From Planctomycetota bacterium (GTDB lineage: Bacteria > Planctomycetota > UBA1135 > GCA-002686595): a stretch of 64,000 nt of DNA. Every line of letters starts with the position of its first letter. Position 1 is the first letter of the stretch. Positions 9,819 through 17,871 of the stretch are shown here, one piece after another. Below the pieces are notes generated by a model. It searched no databases, had not been told where the DNA came from, and saw only the letters and a program-made list of their open reading frames with translations. The stretch is taken from assembly GCA_020638875.1 (NCBI GenBank), contig JACKHS010000010.1:1-64000 (forward strand). The letters are read 5' to 3'. Made by a program: the position numbers and the translations under genes.

Positions 9819-10153
9819 GTCGCCAGGACGGCCTTGGCCTGCTCGACCGCGCCGACGATGGGCAGGATCTCGTCGAGCGAGGAGTGCTTGAGCGCTCCGT
9901 CGACGAGCTGCGGCGCGGCGACGAGCACGAGCTTGGACGCGCGCCGGTCGAGCAGCTTCGCGATCGTGATCAGGAGCCGCACCCCGAGCGAGGACAGGAA
10001 GGACACGTCCGTCAGGTCGAGGATCGCGTCGCCGCTCTTGGACAGGAGCGCGGTGAGGCGCGTCTCGACCTGGTCCACACCGGTCGAGTCCAGCTTGCCT
10101 TCCAGGCGGATGCAGCTGAGGCGCGCGGTCTGCTCTACGACGTCGAGGTTCAT
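9815..10153 (-). CDS. STAS-domain anti-sigma antagonist (RsbV/SpoIIAA-like)
   Basis: A protein of 112 residues consisting of a single STAS domain. It starts MNLDVVEQ and has the characteristic loop ILDLTDVSFLSSLGVRLL, where a Ser of the SSLG stretch is the expected phosphorylation site. In characterised systems the unphosphorylated form binds the RsbW-type kinase and frees its target, and a PP2C phosphatase regenerates it; both partners flank it here. The ATG overlaps the stop of the phosphatase gene as ATGA, and its own TGA overlaps the kinase start as GTGA. The length equals the family norm and the protein should be cytoplasmic. Confidence 0.88.
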   Translation of the reverse strand: MNLDVVEQTARLSCIRLEGKLDSTGVDQVETRLTALLSKSGDAILDLTDVSFLSSLGVRLLITIAKLLDRRASKLVLVAAPQLVDGALKHSSLDEILPIVGAVEQAKAVLAT

Positions 10154-11328
10154 GCGGGGAGGGTGGCCAGGAGCAGGGAGAAGTCGTCTTCGAGGAGGCT
10201 CGCGCCGGTCGCGGCGAGCGATGCTTCGTACAGGCGCTGCGGCTCGCCGGGAGAGCGGTCGGCATGCGGAGCGGTGAGGACGCGCTCGAAGTCCTCGAGG
10301 CTCCGCTCGCGCCCGTCGCGATCCTCCAGCTCGTAAGCGCCGTCGCTGAACACGTACAGGCGCTCCCCGCGGCCGAGGTCCGCCTCGTCCTGCGCGAACG
10401 CGCGCGCGGGGAAGGAGCCGATCGGCGGGTTCTTCGTGCCCAGCCGACGCAGCGTCGAGCCGTCGGCCGAGAGCGCCAGCGCGGGCGGGTGACCGGCCGA
10501 AGCGAAGCGAACGCGACCGCGCTCGGCGTCGAGCACGCCGTACCAGATCGTGAACACGAGGTCGTTGTGCGTCTCCATGGCGAACGCCGTGTTGAGGCGC
10601 GCGAGGACCTGTCCGGGGTCGCCGAAGTCCGTCTCGGGCAGGCTCTCGCCGCGGATCGCGTTGAGCACCGAGGCCGCGTGCAGCGCCGGCTCGACGCCGT
10701 GCCCGCAGACGTCGACGACGTAGAGCGCGAGGCGGCCGTCGGAGAGGGCGTGATGACCGAGCGCGTCGCCGCCGAGCACCGACGAGGGCACGTAGACCCA
10801 CTCCGTACGCACGGGGCCCGCGTCGAGCGGCGGCGGGATCAACGCCTCGACGTAGCGCCGCGCGCGGTCGAGGTCCGCCGCGAAGCTCCGCCGCGCCGCG
10901 ACGTCCTCGTCGGTCAGGCGCTCCAGGCGCAGCCTGCGATCGCCGAGCTGGAGCGTGGCCCCGGTGGGGAGCTCCACCTCGCCCTCGACGCGCTCGCCGT
11001 CGACGAACGTGCCGTTGGTCGAGCCGAGGTCCTCGACGAGCACGCGCGCGCCCGAGCGGCGCACGCGGCAGTGCCGCCGGGAGATGCCGGCGTCGGCGAG
11101 GTGGACGTCCAGCGTGGCGTCGCGACCGAGCACGAGCGGGGCGTCCGTGAGCGCGACGAGGTCGTGTCCCGCGAGGCCTCGGACCAGCGCCAGGTAGGGC
11201 TTCGGCTTGGGCTGCTCGCGCGGCGGCGCGGCGTCGGCGACCGTCTTGCACGGGTCGAAGCCCGCCACGGGGCGCGGGGGCGGAGCCGGCGGTTGCGCGG
11301 CGCGAAAGAGGCTCAGGAAGCGCTTCAA
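10150..11328 (-). CDS. FHA domain-PP2C (SpoIIE/RsbU-type) phosphatase
   Basis: A protein of 392 residues. After a Pro-rich start, residues about 45-135 form an FHA domain (LGRDATLDVHL, ISRRHCRV, LGSTNGTFVDG), which binds phosphothreonine. Residues about 175-392 form a SpoIIE-type phosphatase with LGGDALG, VDVCGHG, SAGHPPAL, VFSDGAYE and EDDFSLLLA, which supply the metal-binding acidic residues. It would dephosphorylate the STAS protein encoded next. The start is TTG at 11328-11326, the first start-type codon of the frame; the hexamer TAGACT lies only 8 nt upstream, suggesting a leaderless mRNA. FHA as sensor implies that a Ser/Thr kinase elsewhere feeds this switch. It heads a three-gene operon with ATGA and GTGA overlaps. 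Confidence 0.87.
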   Translation of the reverse strand: MKRFLSLFRAAQPPAPPPRPVAGFDPCKTVADAAPPREQPKPKPYLALVRGLAGHDLVALTDAPLVLGRDATLDVHLADAGISRRHCRVRRSGARVLVEDLGSTNGTFVDGERVEGEVELPTGATLQLGDRRLRLERLTDEDVAARRSFAADLDRARRYVEALIPPPLDAGPVRTEWVYVPSSVLGGDALGHHALSDGRLALYVVDVCGHGVEPALHAASVLNAIRGESLPETDFGDPGQVLARLNTAFAMETHNDLVFTIWYGVLDAERGRVRFASAGHPPALALSADGSTLRRLGTKNPPIGSFPARAFAQDEADLGRGERLYVFSDGAYELEDRDGRERSLEDFERVLTAPHADRSPGEPQRLYEASLAATGASLLEDDFSLLLATLPA

Positions 11329-11347
11329 GCTCGCCGAGTCTAGCAGT

Positions 11348-11407
11348 GTGAATTTCCGGCCGTCCAGGTGCGCGAAGCCCGCGCGGGCGCGCTGGACACG
11401 GATTCAC
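11348..11407 (-). terminator. interrupted inverted repeat, possible terminator of the VIT gene
   Basis: GTGAAT and GTCCAG near 11348-11370 pair with CTGGAC and ATTCAC near 11390-11407, with small bulges and a GC-rich centre. It lies 40 nt past the stop of the minus-strand gene at 11447 and just upstream of the phosphatase gene, so it could also act as a leader structure. Confidence 0.35.
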
Positions 11408-11446
11408 GCGTCGTTCACACGATCGCTCGCGCGCGCGACGCGCCGC

Positions 11447-12136
11447 TCAGGCTGCCGCGCCGAACAGCGCGCCCACGCCCGCCGTCGCCGCCATCGCCAG
11501 CGCGCCCCACAGCGTCACGCGCGCTGCGGCCCGCACGGCCGGAGCTCCGCCGACCCACGCGCCGGTCGCGCCCAGCGCGGCGAGCGCGAGCAGGGACGCG
11601 CTGGCCACCGCGGCGAGCGCGGCGGTCGGCGGCACGAGCGCGAACACGCCCAGCGGCAGGGCGGCGCCCGCCGCGAAGGCCGCCGCGGAGGACAGCGCGG
11701 CCTGGACCGGGCGCGCGGTCGAGACCTCGGTGATGCCCAGCTCGTCGCGCGCGTGCGCGGCGAGCGCGTCGTGCGCCATGAGCTGCGTCGCGACCTCGTG
11801 CGCCAGCGTCGGCGTCAGGCCGCGCGCGACGTAGATGTTCGCGAGCTCGTCGTGCTCGTGCTCGCCGTCGGCCGCGAGCTCCGCGCGCTCACGCGCGAGG
11901 TCGGCCCGCTCGACGTCCGCCTGCGAGCTGACCGAGACGTACTCGCCGGCGGCCATCGACATCGCGCCGGCCACCAGGCCGGCGAGCCCGGCGGTCAGCA
12001 CGCTGCCGCGCGTCGCCTCCGCCGCCGCCACACCGAGCACGAGGCTCGCGGTGGAGACGATGCCGTCGTCGGCGCCGAGCACGGCGGCGCGCAGCCAGCC
12101 GACGTGTTGCGTGCGGTGCGACTCGGAGTGCCTCAC
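11447..12136 (-). CDS. VIT1/CCC1-family transporter
   Basis: A protein of 229 residues of the VIT (vacuolar iron transporter-like) family of divalent iron or manganese exporters. Seen directly: an N-terminal ADDGIVSTASLVLGVA motif, a long second helix ending MSMAAGEYVSVSSQ, an acidic cytoplasmic metal-binding segment rich in Glu and His (about residues 75-105, DGEHEHDEL), and three further hydrophobic helices at the C-terminus. The length is normal for bacterial members. The start is a GTG at 12136-12134 (V/M-RHSESHRTQHVG); the upstream secreted-protein gene stops 34 nt before, so readthrough is possible. The likely role is removal of cytoplasmic Fe or Mn across the inner membrane. Confidence 0.88.
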   Translation of the reverse strand: MRHSESHRTQHVGWLRAAVLGADDGIVSTASLVLGVAAAEATRGSVLTAGLAGLVAGAMSMAAGEYVSVSSQADVERADLARERAELAADGEHEHDELANIYVARGLTPTLAHEVATQLMAHDALAAHARDELGITEVSTARPVQAALSSAAAFAAGAALPLGVFALVPPTAALAAVASASLLALAALGATGAWVGGAPAVRAAARVTLWGALAMAATAGVGALFGAAA

Positions 12137-12170
12137 CGCGATCCGCTCCGCTGCGCGCCGCCCGCGTCGC

Positions 12171-13337
12171 TCAGGGCAGCCAAGCGACCTCGACGCCGTT
12201 CGTCAGGTTGAAGCCGCTGCCGCAGGGCGAGTTCGCGGGATCGCGGTACCAGAGCTGATAGCGCTTCGTCTCGCCGGCGACGACGCCGCCCAGGGCGACG
12301 ACGTCGAGGCCCGCGGTCGAGGACGAGCCCGCGGCGTCGGCGGCGCGCACGCCGAGGCGACGCACGCCGCCGCCGGCGCAGCGCAGGCCGTCGCCGAACA
12401 GCGCGCCGCTGCCGCCGCCCGTCGCGTTGTCGCCCTGGAAGTAGAGGCCGGGCTGGTTCGACACCAGGCCCTGGGCGACGAGCACGAGGTCCGCCGAGCT
12501 CGTGTGGGCCGAGCCCGAGGCGGTCAGCGCGGCGCCGCCCGCGACGTGGCTGTTGGCGCAACCGGCCTCCCCGTCGGCGACGCTGCCGTCGTTCTCGTTG
12601 GCGCAGGGGCAGATCGAGCCGAGCCCGTCGCCGAAGCAGTACGTCTGGCCGACGGAGCCGCCGTGCTCGAAGTCGTCGATGCCCCAGGAGTCGTTGGGGC
12701 TGGCCGAGGAGATCTTCACGCCGAAGAACGCCGTGTCGCTGAGGAGGCCGCAGAAGGTGTCCGGCAGCGCGCGCGCGGGGAAGGTCTGGACGCCCAGGCT
12801 GACGCCGCCCGCGTCGAGGGGCTCGATGCGGAAGACGTCGACCGGACTGCCGTCGGCCACGAACAGACCGACCGCGGTGCGCGCCTGCGTGAACACGAGC
12901 GTGATCGTCCCCGTCGCGTAGGTCGGGGAGTCGCGGATGTTCGCGAAGTAGTTCGGCTCGCTCGGCAGCGAGCCGGCCCCGAACATGGGGAAGTTCATCG
13001 TGCACGAGCAGTAGGCGAACTGCGGCACGGCACCGCCGCCGTGGGTCGAGTCGCCGAACGTGTCCGCGACGCCCCACGGCAGCAGCGCGCCGGTGCCGGT
13101 GACGAGCGTGCCGTCGGCCAGCGCGTCGAAGTCGACGCGGGTCGGCGTGCTCCCGAGCGCGGTGAGCCAGGCGGTGCGGCTGGTGAAGCCGGTCAGCACC
13201 GCGGGACCGGGCAGCGCGGCCAGGCCCGGGCCGGCGGCGGCGCCCGCGCCTGCGGCGGGGTTGGCGCCCTGCGGCCGGGCGGACGCGGCGGGCACGAACG
13301 AGGCGAGGACGAGCAGCAGCGAGACGGTCGACTTCAT
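12171..13337 (-). CDS. secreted protein with Cys-rich C-terminal module
   Basis: A protein of 388 residues. The signal peptide is MKSTVSLLLVLASFVPAASA. Residues about 50-230 form a beta-rich domain resembling secreted jelly-roll proteins (FDALADGT near the start, NDSWGIDDFEHG at the end, as in PEP-CTERM-type sorting proteins), with CSC in the middle; its ligand is unknown. Residues 233-388 form the module also found in the kelch protein at 7702: CPCAN, GCANS, FGDGLRCAGG, LWYRD, CGSGFNLTNGV. The ATG at 13337-13335 is preferred to upstream starts because it begins the signal peptide. No clear Shine-Dalgarno sequence is seen. The preceding operon ends in a hairpin at 13478-13498. Confidence 0.82.
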   Translation of the reverse strand: MKSTVSLLLVLASFVPAASARPQGANPAAGAGAAAGPGLAALPGPAVLTGFTSRTAWLTALGSTPTRVDFDALADGTLVTGTGALLPWGVADTFGDSTHGGGAVPQFAYCSCTMNFPMFGAGSLPSEPNYFANIRDSPTYATGTITLVFTQARTAVGLFVADGSPVDVFRIEPLDAGGVSLGVQTFPARALPDTFCGLLSDTAFFGVKISSASPNDSWGIDDFEHGGSVGQTYCFGDGLGSICPCANENDGSVADGEAGCANSHVAGGAALTASGSAHTSSADLVLVAQGLVSNQPGLYFQGDNATGGGSGALFGDGLRCAGGGVRRLGVRAADAAGSSSTAGLDVVALGGVVAGETKRYQLWYRDPANSPCGSGFNLTNGVEVAWLP

Positions 13338-13477
13338 GGAGCGGGCGTGCGACCGAGACTCGTCGTACCACGCCGCCGTGGACTCGCGCGCGGAGAGGGA
13401 GTCCCGGTCGCTTCGCGCTCGTGGTCTCTCCGCGACCGCCTCGCGCGGGCTGCTCCGCGAGGCGACGTCGAAGCTAC

Positions 13478-13498
13478 TGCGGGGCGGCGAACCCCGCA
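13478..13498 (-). terminator. short hairpin terminator after the DUF1080-like gene
   Basis: TGCGGGG at 13478-13484 pairs with CCCCGCA at 13492-13498 around a 7-nt loop, about 40 nt past the stop of the minus-strand gene at 13536. Confidence 0.45.
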
Positions 13499-13535
13499 AG
13501 GCGGGCCGCGTCGCCGCGCGCGGGGCGTTCGCCTC

Positions 13536-14168
13536 TCAGCGCAGCGGCCGCCAGCGCAGCGGACCGACGCGCGCCGCGGTGACGTAGCTCGAGACGGCGA
13601 GCGGCGGGCTGGGGAGCACCTCGGTGCGCAGCGAGAAGCGGTGCCCGGCCGTGGGGACGTCGACCACGAGCTCGCCGTCGACCCAGGCGCGCACGCGCGC
13701 GGCCTCGACGCGGACGCGCACCGCGTAGTCGCGCCCGGCCTCGAAGCCGCGATAGCTCTTCGTCGCGTTGTCGGAGGCGTCGGCGCCGTCGACGCACGAC
13801 AGGCCGCACAACCCGCCGCCCCAACCGCCGAGGATCAGCGTCGCGTGCTCGTCGCCGATGGGGAACGTGAGGCCGCAGAAGAAGTCGTTGCCCCAGCGGC
13901 GCGCGGCGGTGAGCTCGAGCTCGTAGTCGAGCGTGCGCGGCAGGCCGACGGGGTAGCGCATGCCGGTCAGCGTCGCGCCCATGCCGAGCAGCGCGCAGCC
14001 GTCGACGAGCTCGAGCTCGCCCTCGCCGCCGTAGGCGATGCTCTCCCAGCCGGCGAGGCTCGCGCCGTCGAACAGCGGCGTCCACGCCGGCGCGGGCGGC
14101 GGCGGGCCCGCGCACGCGAGGCTCAGCGCGAACAGCGCCGCGCCGACGCGGGACGGAGCGCGCCGCAC
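13536..14168 (-). CDS. DUF1080-like (3-keto-disaccharide hydrolase fold) lipoprotein
   Basis: A protein of 210 residues. The signal sequence ends in a lipobox (LSLACAG, Cys19), so the product should be acylated and membrane-attached. The mature part has the DUF1080 opening PLFDGASLAGW followed by a concanavalin-like beta sandwich (YELELTAARRWGNDFF, VRVRVEAARVRAWVDGELVV). DUF1080 proteins bind or cleave modified sugars and are abundant in planctomycetes; this one is near the short end for the family. The start is GTG at 14168-14166, 9 nt after the stop of the small membrane protein gene, so they are probably cotranscribed. Substrate unknown. Confidence 0.78.
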   Translation of the reverse strand: MRRAPSRVGAALFALSLACAGPPPPAPAWTPLFDGASLAGWESIAYGGEGELELVDGCALLGMGATLTGMRYPVGLPRTLDYELELTAARRWGNDFFCGLTFPIGDEHATLILGGWGGGLCGLSCVDGADASDNATKSYRGFEAGRDYAVRVRVEAARVRAWVDGELVVDVPTAGHRFSLRTEVLPSPPLAVSSYVTAARVGPLRWRPLR

Positions 14169-14177
14169 CGCGCGGGC

Positions 14178-14525
14178 TCAGGCGCCGGTGCGCAGCACGT
14201 AGACCGCGACGACGGCCAGCGCGAGGAAGGCGATGGCCAGCAGCGTCAGCAGGCCGACCTTCTCGGGCTTGCGGAAGGCGATGCCGCTCACGGCCGAGAG
14301 GCCCAACCAGGCCAGCAGCTTGGCGTGGATCCAGCCCTCGTCGAAGCCGTGGTGCAGCGTGTGCATCAGGCCGATGCCGAGGATCAGCACCGCGAGCGAC
14401 AGGATGCCGGTCACCATCATCGTGCGCGCGCGGCGCTCGGGCGTCGGCGCGGCGAAGGCCTGGAAGGTGAAGCCGGTCAAGAGCAGGACCGCGAGGACGT
14501 GCAGGACGTACAGGTAGGGGGCCAT
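14178..14525 (-). CDS. small four-helix membrane protein, 115 aa
   Basis: Four hydrophobic helices fill nearly the whole 115 residues: about 4-22, 38-55, 68-82 and 90-110. The sequence MAPYLYVLHVLAVLLLTGF, with paired His in LMHTLHHGFDEG and HAKLLAWLGL, resembles small CopD/SirB-like integral membrane proteins, several of which bind haem or copper through such histidines. That assignment is by resemblance only. The ATG at 14525-14523 begins directly at the first helix. It precedes the lipoprotein gene at 14168 with a 9-nt gap and is separated from the antiporter gene by 157 bp holding a hairpin. Confidence 0.68.
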   Translation of the reverse strand: MAPYLYVLHVLAVLLLTGFTFQAFAAPTPERRARTMMVTGILSLAVLILGIGLMHTLHHGFDEGWIHAKLLAWLGLSAVSGIAFRKPEKVGLLTLLAIAFLALAVVAVYVLRTGA

Positions 14526-14613
14526 CGTCGACGAGGAGGGCGGGGGGGCGGGACTCGGCGCGCGCGCGGCGCGCGGGCCAAGAGGGTAGCCGCGCGGCCC
14601 CCCGCGGTGCAGC

Positions 14614-14648
14614 GCGGCCGGCCGAATCGGCGCGCGCGCGCCGGCCGC
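14614..14648 (-). terminator. GC hairpin downstream of the antiporter operon
   Basis: GCGGCCGGC at 14614-14622 and GCCGGCCGC at 14640-14648 form a 9-bp stem, 35 nt past the antiporter stop codon on the minus strand. Confidence 0.4.
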
Positions 14649-14682
14649 ATCCAGAGGACCGGGTAGGGAGCGCCGGGCCGGC

Positions 14683-15846
14683 TCAGGCCGAGCGCGCGCC
14701 CGCGTCGCGCAGCGGCCGCCACACGGCGATCCAGGCCGGGCCGAGCAGCAGCGTGCCGACGATCACGCCGAGCACCATCTGGTAGCCGAAGTCGGTGATG
14801 ATGTGCGCCTGCTTGCCCACCGCCGCGAGCACGAAGCTGAACTCGCCGATCTGCGAGAGCAGCGCGCCGACGTACAGGCTGCTGCGCCAGCTCCGCCCGA
14901 GCGCCTTGAGGATCGCCGCCGTGATGAGCGTGTTGGTGACCAGGGCCGCCAGGATCAGCGCGGCGATCGCCTGCCACTCCTGCGCGAGGAACGGCAGGTC
15001 GACGAGCATGCCGACCGAGACGAAGAACGCGGCGACGAACAGCACGCGGTAGGGCTCGAGGTTCTCGCGGATCCAGTCCGTCTCGCGCGCGGTCGCCACG
15101 ACCAGGCCGGCGACGAAGGCGCCGAGCGCGGTCGACAGGTAGCAGATGCCCGTGAGCCACGCGAACAGGAAGCACAGGAGCAGCGCGCCGAAGAGCTGCA
15201 GCTCGTGGTCGCCGCGCAGCAGCTCGCCGAGCGGCAGGTGCAGCGACTTGCGGCGCACGAGCGTCGCCACGAGCGCGACGACGCCCAGGCCGCCGACGAG
15301 CTGCGGCACCAGCACGGCCGCGGTCGGCGGCTCGCCGCCCAGGAGGCCGACGACGATCAGCATCGGCGCCAGCGCGACGTCCTGCACGAGCAGCACGCCG
15401 ACCGCGTCCTGGCCCGCCACGGTCTCCATCTCGCGCCACTGCCGCAGCATGGTCACGACGAGCGCGGTGCTGCTCAGGCTGATGGCCAGGCCGACGAGGA
15501 CGATGCGCGGCGCGTGCCAGCCGAGCAGCGCGCCGATGCCGGCGACGGCGGCGACGCTGAGCAGGACCTGCAGGAGCGTGCCGAGCACCGAGACGCGCCA
15601 GCCCGTGATGAGCCGGCCCAGGTCGACCTCCATGCCGACGAAGAACAGCAGCAGGATCACGCCGAACTCGCCGACGAGCGCGACCGACTGCTCCTCGAAC
15701 AGCGCGAGGCCGGAGGGACCCAGCACGACGCCGACGAGCAGGTAGGCGATCACGTGCGGCTGGCCGAGGCGGCGCACGAGCGCGCCGATCACCAGCACGA
15801 CGCAGATCGACGCGACCAGCGCCGGCAGGAGCGGGTGCATGTGCAT
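14683..15846 (-). CDS. CPA2-family cation/proton antiporter
   Basis: A protein of 387 residues with about 11-12 membrane helices, the size of the antiporter domain alone. The opening (RRLGQPHVIAYLLVGVVLGPSGL) and the helix ISLSSTALVVTML are hallmarks of the Na+/H+ or K+/H+ exchanger (KefB/C-like) family, and QDVALAPMLIV carries the conserved acidic residue of the ion site. There is no C-terminal TrkA-N/RCK domain, so nucleotide or glutathione gating as in KefC is not expected. The ATG at 15846-15844 lies 6 nt after the stop of the NatB-CPBP gene. Being last in an operon with NatA/NatB-type genes suggests a role in sodium or potassium extrusion; the ion is not determined. Confidence 0.85.
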   Translation of the reverse strand: MHMHPLLPALVASICVVLVIGALVRRLGQPHVIAYLLVGVVLGPSGLALFEEQSVALVGEFGVILLLFFVGMEVDLGRLITGWRVSVLGTLLQVLLSVAAVAGIGALLGWHAPRIVLVGLAISLSSTALVVTMLRQWREMETVAGQDAVGVLLVQDVALAPMLIVVGLLGGEPPTAAVLVPQLVGGLGVVALVATLVRRKSLHLPLGELLRGDHELQLFGALLLCFLFAWLTGICYLSTALGAFVAGLVVATARETDWIRENLEPYRVLFVAAFFVSVGMLVDLPFLAQEWQAIAALILAALVTNTLITAAILKALGRSWRSSLYVGALLSQIGEFSFVLAAVGKQAHIITDFGYQMVLGVIVGTLLLGPAWIAVWRPLRDAGARSA

Positions 15847-15852
15847 GGCGTG

Positions 15853-17871
15853 TCAGGCGGTGCGCGGCGCGCGCGCGGGCACGCAGGCCAGCAGGACGGC
15901 CGGGAGGAGCAACCAGGGCACCCACGGCGCCGCGAACCAGCTCGTCCGGTCGCCGAGGATCAGCAGGCCGTTGTAGGTCGCGTGCAGCACGACCGCGGGC
16001 CACAGGCTGCGGCCGCGCAGCACGAGCGCCGCGAGCAGCGCGCCGAGGCACGCGGTCGGCGCGAAGCGGTAGATGGAGGCGTGCACGGCGCCGAAGAGCA
16101 GCGCCTGCCACGCCACGACGCGCCACGCGGGCAGGTCGCGGCGCAGCCCCGAGAGCACCGCGCCGCGGAAGAAGAGCTCCTCGCAGATCGCGGGCGAGAG
16201 CGCCAGCAGCAGGAACGTCGCGCGCGGCGAGAGCTCGAGCAGCTCGGACGGCAGGCCGCCGCCCTGCGTCATCGAGGAGGGCAGCGGCAGCACGCGCTGC
16301 TGCCACTCGATCCACGTGCCGGCCAGGCGCGCGAGCGCGGGCGCGGCGAGCAGCGCGGCCGCGAGGTGTGAGGGCCGCGGCGCGCGCAGGCCGAGCGTCG
16401 TCACGAGCCGCTCGCCCGCGCGCCGCGCCGTACCGCGCGCCGAGAGCACGGCCAGCGTCGGCAGGAGCACCCACAGCGTCGCGACGAGGCCCCACACCGC
16501 GTGCAGGCTCTGCACCAGGCCGCCGAGGACGTAGACGAGCAGCACGCCGGCCCAGCCGTACGCGAGCGCGTTCTTCGACTGCACGCGGCGCGCGGCGAGC
16601 TCCTCGGGCGTGCCGCGATCGGCGAGCACGCGCTCGGCGTCGAGCAGCGAGCCCAGCTTCCGCAGGCACAGCGCGGCCCACACCAGCGTCGAGCCCACCG
16701 CGAACGCGCCCGGTCCGAACGCGAGCTGGCCGACCATCGCGTCGCGGAAGGCGAGCGCCGGACCGGCGAGCGGCACGCACGCGAGCAGGAGGTCGAGCTC
16801 GACCTCGGGTTGCGTCGCGAGCGCCGCGGGCAGCATCGCCACCAGGCTCAGCGGCAGGAGGTAGTGTTGCCCCTCGCGGAAGCTGCGCGCGCGGCCGCAC
16901 ACGAGCGAGAGCAGCGCCGACAGCAGCAGGCACAGCGGCGCGAGGATCACGCCGCCCACGGCGAAGCGCGCGAAGCCCGGCCCGCCGACCTCGCTGCCGC
17001 CGCCGGGCAGCTCGCCCAGCCCCAGCGCGACCGAGCCCAGCAGGCTGACGAGGTTCAGCACGAGCGCGGCGAGGCCGGTCAGCAGCACCGCGCTGAACTT
17101 GCCCCACACGAGCGCGCTCGCGGGCACCGGCTGCACGAGCAGCGTCTCGAGCGTGCCGCCCTCGCGCTCGCCGGCGAAGGCCGAGAGCGCGGCGTAGCTG
17201 CCGCCCGAGAGCAGCACGAGCACCGCCATCAGCGGCAGCAGGCGTCCGAGCAGCGCGCCGCCCTTGTCCTCCTCGCTCGCGAGGTCGCGCGTCTCGGCCA
17301 CCACGAGCGCCGCGGGGTCGCCGCCGAGCAGCGCGTCGAGCTGGTGCGCCTCGAGGTCGCGGCCGAGGTCGTCGAGCACCTCGCGCGCGCGGTCGCGCGC
17401 CTCGCGCGCCGTGTCGTCGGCGCCGTCGTAGTGCAGGCGGTAGAGCGTGCCGTCGGGGCTCTCGGGGTCGGGGGCGGCCCACAGCAGCGCGTCGCCGTCG
17501 CCGCCGAGCTGGTCGAGCACCAGCTCGCGCTCGCGGAACCAGGCCTCCTCGGTGCCCTCGTCGATCGCCTGCTGCACCGCGCCGAGCGCGCCCGGCGCGA
17601 GCGCGCGCAGCGTCGTGGCCGGGTCCTCGGCGAGGCGCGCCTCGATACGCGCGGCCTCGTCGGCCGGCGCCGCGGCGAGCTCGGTGACGACCACGACCTG
17701 CTTGGCCTCGAGCGTCTCCTGCGCGATGCGCTCGAGCCAGCCCTGCCCGAGCAGCAGGAACGGGTAGAGCACGAGCGGCAGCACCAGGCCCGAGAACAGC
17801 GCCCGCCGATCGCGCAGCAGGCCGCGCAGCTCGTTGCGCAGCACGGCGCCGCGTTGGCGCGCCGCGCTCAA
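15853..17871 (-). CDS. ABC-2 permease (NatB-like) fused to a CPBP intramembrane protease
   Basis: A protein of 672 residues. The first part (to about residue 400) is an ABC-2 permease of NatB type: a helix near 25-45, a large extracytoplasmic segment, then SGGSYAALSAFAGEREGGTLE, the usual signature before the helix cluster. The C-terminal part is a CPBP (Rce1-type) glutamic protease with AICEELFFRG (EExxxR), FGAVHASIYRF (FxxxH) and HATYN, all three motifs intact. This permease-protease fusion is a known architecture. The TTG at 17871-17869 is chosen because it overlaps the ATPase stop as TTGA and gives a usual-length N-terminus; GTG at 17844 is the alternative. It would pair with the NatA-like ATPase and the second permease at 18658. 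Confidence 0.85.
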   Translation of the reverse strand: MSAARQRGAVLRNELRGLLRDRRALFSGLVLPLVLYPFLLLGQGWLERIAQETLEAKQVVVVTELAAAPADEAARIEARLAEDPATTLRALAPGALGAVQQAIDEGTEEAWFRERELVLDQLGGDGDALLWAAPDPESPDGTLYRLHYDGADDTAREARDRAREVLDDLGRDLEAHQLDALLGGDPAALVVAETRDLASEEDKGGALLGRLLPLMAVLVLLSGGSYAALSAFAGEREGGTLETLLVQPVPASALVWGKFSAVLLTGLAALVLNLVSLLGSVALGLGELPGGGSEVGGPGFARFAVGGVILAPLCLLLSALLSLVCGRARSFREGQHYLLPLSLVAMLPAALATQPEVELDLLLACVPLAGPALAFRDAMVGQLAFGPGAFAVGSTLVWAALCLRKLGSLLDAERVLADRGTPEELAARRVQSKNALAYGWAGVLLVYVLGGLVQSLHAVWGLVATLWVLLPTLAVLSARGTARRAGERLVTTLGLRAPRPSHLAAALLAAPALARLAGTWIEWQQRVLPLPSSMTQGGGLPSELLELSPRATFLLLALSPAICEELFFRGAVLSGLRRDLPAWRVVAWQALLFGAVHASIYRFAPTACLGALLAALVLRGRSLWPAVVLHATYNGLLILGDRTSWFAAPWVPWLLLPAVLLACVPARAPRTA

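Noticed and set aside
10264..11343. Plus-strand ORF opposite the FHA-phosphatase gene
   Set aside because: The opposite strand has intact FHA and SpoIIE motifs with coupled neighbours; this frame is an antisense shadow of low complexity.
15853..17871. The permease-CPBP fusion as a frameshift artefact or new architecture
   Set aside because: The frame is continuous across the junction with all protease motifs intact, and this fusion is a known architecture, so it is neither an artefact nor new.
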